DNA of 64,000 nucleotides from Cyclobacterium amurskyense (GTDB lineage: Bacteria; Bacteroidota; Bacteroidia; Cytophagales; Cyclobacteriaceae): NCBI RefSeq assembly GCF_001050135.1, contig NZ_CP012040.1, forward strand, positions 2,701,001-2,765,000, in the 5' to 3' direction. The notes beneath the pieces were generated by a model, which did no database searches, was not told where the DNA came from, and was given only the letters and a program-made list of their open reading frames with translations. Shown here one piece after another: positions 63,001 through 64,000 of this stretch. The position numbers were made by a program, and so were the translations under genes. Positions within the stretch are counted from its first letter, which is position 1, and each line of letters opens with the position of its first letter.

Positions 63001-63279
63001 GGTTTTGGTACTTCATCACACTTTCTGTTTGATGCCTCCTTTATCCGTATCAGAAATGTGATGCTTGGCTATACCATGCCTCAAGAACTAGTTTCCAGAT
63101 TTAGGCTGACCGGTATGAACGTCTATGCGAGTGTTGCCAATGTTTACACCTTCACAGATTACCCTGGTTATGATCCAGAATCCAGTAGCACAGGTGACAA
63201 TGTAGTTAACGCAGGTATTGATTACCTAAATTACCCACTACCAAGGACTTACACTTTGGGCCTAAAAATAACCTTATAA
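60100..63279 (+). CDS. SusC/RagA-type TonB-dependent outer-membrane transporter
   Basis: Outer-membrane importer (1059 aa). The signal peptide (...YELLAQA) is followed by the CPD domain (LVVKGTVTSAEDGATIPGVTVLEKGTSNGTVTDIDGGYEI), the LNEVVVVGYGTQKRKDLSGSISRI linker, the plug (MLQGKVAGVQINQTTGAPGG, ILVRGVSSISGGNQPLYVIDGFPVDGG, ILKDASATAIYGSRGSNGVVIITTKRG) and a large barrel ending YTLGLKITL. No STN domain. It begins 28 bases after the isomerase gene and is followed by susD, so it probably imports the oligosaccharide or sugar that the isomerase handles. Confidence 0.96.
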   Translation: MKTLIKIFVFVMVLCFSMGHYELLAQAGNRLVVKGTVTSAEDGATIPGVTVLEKGTSNGTVTDIDGGYEITLSNGNAVLVFSYVGFAKMELQVGNRSALDIELQMDMEQLNEVVVVGYGTQKRKDLSGSISRITSDEFLQPSTGSFDQMLQGKVAGVQINQTTGAPGGNVNILVRGVSSISGGNQPLYVIDGFPVDGGSNSNMRGYGGDSFSSADMASNTANRINPLSSINPSDIASIEILKDASATAIYGSRGSNGVVIITTKRGNYEKAQISLDMSYGYQEVANKLDLMNASQYADFVADGRDNAWIFRGGDINDPNEVRNAASRVRPEFRNPGSLTTNTDWQDVIFRTAPVRNVQLSSRGGTDKTSFFISGGYFSQEGVVINSDYNRFNLRVNVDAQITNKVRIGTSTYGSYGYGRFANTESHYGQGGLLSNVLAASPTIPVYDTDGNYYFNQDDVTDGLGFLANVLAVSEGSVDRRNVMNVYTNNYIEVDINENLMFRSSAGINYSSSNIRLWRSTAVPQYTSLNYPATAGATKMDNLNWLNENTLTFNKSFDTKHFLNAVAGFTAQKNSSDRLSAGASDFPTNYVTYLSGGIVNAGTQTLNEWSLLSVMARVNYSYDSKYLFTATLRRDGSSRFGSNFKWGSFPSFSLGYNISEEEFLSNADFLSNLKIRASYGISGNNQIGNYTHIGLLSARRYINEGGLIPGLVPSSLANDDLTWEISKQTNFGIDMSLFQDRVNLTADVYRDLKTDLLLAVQLPAASGFYSSVQNIGDVENKGFELGLNTVNVQKTNFTWNSNFTFSANRNKVLKLATEGGRISNSPFQITEVGQPVSSFYMINKLGIFMNSDELEGAALFHPATQAGDIKFEDVNEDGVINQNDRKIVGNPWPDFVWGLTNNLEWKNFNLNIAIVGSEGAQTYLESGGALMGSNGVQNGLVLQDRRWRSEEDPGDGIIPRAIRSNHALGFGTSSHFLFDASFIRIRNVMLGYTMPQELVSRFRLTGMNVYASVANVYTFTDYPGYDPESSSTGDNVVNAGIDYLNYPLPRTYTLGLKITL

Positions 63280-63296
63280 CTTAAAATTATTGAGTC

Positions 63297-64000
63297 ATGA
63301 AAAAATATATCATATATATCCTGACCTTATTGGCTGGGACCTCTTGCTCTGATTTTCTAGAATTGCAGCCTGAACATCAAATCAGTGATGGCTCCTTCTA
63401 TAAAAATGCCAACGATTTTGAGACAGCGCTTATAGGTAGTTATTCAAGTCTTCAGAACCTGTATGATGCCAATTTAGTGTACGTTGGAGAATTGACAACG
63501 GACAATGCGGAAATACAGTGGACTACTCCTTCAATATCCGAGGTGGAATTGGACGAGGTCAACTTTACGCCTTCAAATGGCTTTTTGAATTCAATTTGGC
63601 AGATAAGTTTTAACCTTGTTTCTCAATCAAACAATATATTGTCTAGAATTGATGATGTGGACATGGGCACTCAGATAAGAAACCAGATAAAAGGTGAGGC
63701 TTTATTTTTAAGGGCTTTTGGATACTTTAATCTTGTCAGAACATTTGGGCCTGTGCCAATTGTGGATGTTGCTTTCCGAAGCCCAGGTGAAATTGCGGCC
63801 TATGACATGACACGAAAACCTGAGGAAGCTGTTTATCAGATATTAGAAGCTGATTTGAATCAGGCTACATCTCTGCTAACAGGTGTGGAGGAATTAGGAA
63901 AATCCAGGGCTTCAAGTGCAGCAGCAATGACCTTATTGGGGAAAGTTTACCTTACCCAAATGGATTATAGCAATGCCGAAACGGCATTAAAGGGGGTTGT
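63297..64000 (+). CDS. SusD/RagB-type lipoprotein (3' end outside window)
   Basis: Starts at ATG 63297, 17 bases after susC, and stays open to the window end (234 codons). The signal peptide ends LAGTSC (residue 16, lipid-modified Cys). The remainder shows SusD features: CSDFLELQPEHQISDGSFYKN, ETALIGSYSSLQNLYDA, IRNQIKGEALFLRAFGYFNLVRTFGPVPIVD and AAAMTLLGKVYLTQMDYSNA. The first TPR-like region is therefore present, the C-terminal part is missing from the window. Confidence 0.93.
   Translation, partial: MKKYIIYILTLLAGTSCSDFLELQPEHQISDGSFYKNANDFETALIGSYSSLQNLYDANLVYVGELTTDNAEIQWTTPSISEVELDEVNFTPSNGFLNSIWQISFNLVSQSNNILSRIDDVDMGTQIRNQIKGEALFLRAFGYFNLVRTFGPVPIVDVAFRSPGEIAAYDMTRKPEEAVYQILEADLNQATSLLTGVEELGKSRASSAAAMTLLGKVYLTQMDYSNAETALKGV

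Noticed and set aside
1..64000. tRNA, rRNA, CRISPR array, intact insertion sequence or prophage
   Set aside because: Reading both strands showed no cloverleaf with a conserved T-loop, no rRNA-like stretch, no regularly spaced direct repeats and no transposase, integrase or phage structural gene.

Overview
The window looks like a chromosome segment of a marine-type Bacteroidota, probably class Cytophagia and close to Cyclobacteriaceae. That placement is my inference. It rests on low GC, two SusC/SusD pairs, a gliding lipoprotein GldB, ECF sigma/FecR signalling, TAnnTTTG-type promoters, lipoprotein signal peptides and the absence of clear Shine-Dalgarno sequences. I see no rRNA, tRNA, CRISPR array, prophage or intact insertion sequence.

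Layout. 1-1462: end of an ABC-transporter ATPase and a SlyD-like prolyl isomerase, convergent. 1703-7727: rhamnoside locus with L-rhamnose mutarotase, a GH106-type lipoprotein alpha-L-rhamnosidase, a GntR regulator with a sugar-binding-like domain, an NCS1-family permease and a tiny membrane protein translationally coupled to it. 7890-11846: a very large orphan membrane protein with two extracytoplasmic domains and a cytoplasmic domain that resembles a dead P-loop ATPase. 12109-13900: ECF sigma factor, a small soluble anti-sigma-like protein, and endonuclease III. 13900-32860: exopolysaccharide region (asparagine synthase, several GT4 and one GT2 glycosyltransferases, SLBB export protein, kinase-less Wzz, flippase, frameshifted polymerase, acetyltransferase, DUF1972 rhamnosyltransferase, and the initiating polyprenyl-phosphate sugar transferase), interrupted by gldB and a fasciclin lipoprotein. 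33292-34920: universal stress protein and 2H phosphoesterase. 35449-39867: a SusC/SusD pair with no enzyme beside it. 40052-43655: DUF6702, HupE/UreJ and an M1 aminopeptidase. 44439-46066: PII and ammonium transporter. 46439-50167: nucleotidyltransferase, DoxX, RecF and pyruvate dehydrogenase E1 alpha. 50277-55816: START-like protein and a signalling cassette. 56239-64000: GntR/UTRA regulator, MFS sugar transporter, AraA-like isomerase, SusC and a SusD that runs off the end.

The most interesting part is 51049-55816. An ECF sigma factor and a FecR anti-sigma factor are followed, where a TonB-dependent receptor would be expected, by a secreted protein with the STN signalling domain and a carboxypeptidase-regulatory-like domain joined to about ten 15-residue repeats (xQ[IV]xG[IL]xN) in place of a plug and barrel. 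A paralogue made of the same repeats but without the signalling domains lies just upstream. This could be a variant of Fec-type cell-surface signalling with a solenoid as the outer sensor.

Other notable items: three near-identical, hairpin-rich elements of about 205-208 bp with imperfect terminal inverted repeats and TTTAA/TTTAT flanks (MITE-like), plus decayed relatives; three copies of a CTTAGAGCGTTAAG-like palindrome in front of the transporter and isomerase genes, a likely GntR operator; and a T6-tract frameshift in the polysaccharide polymerase gene.
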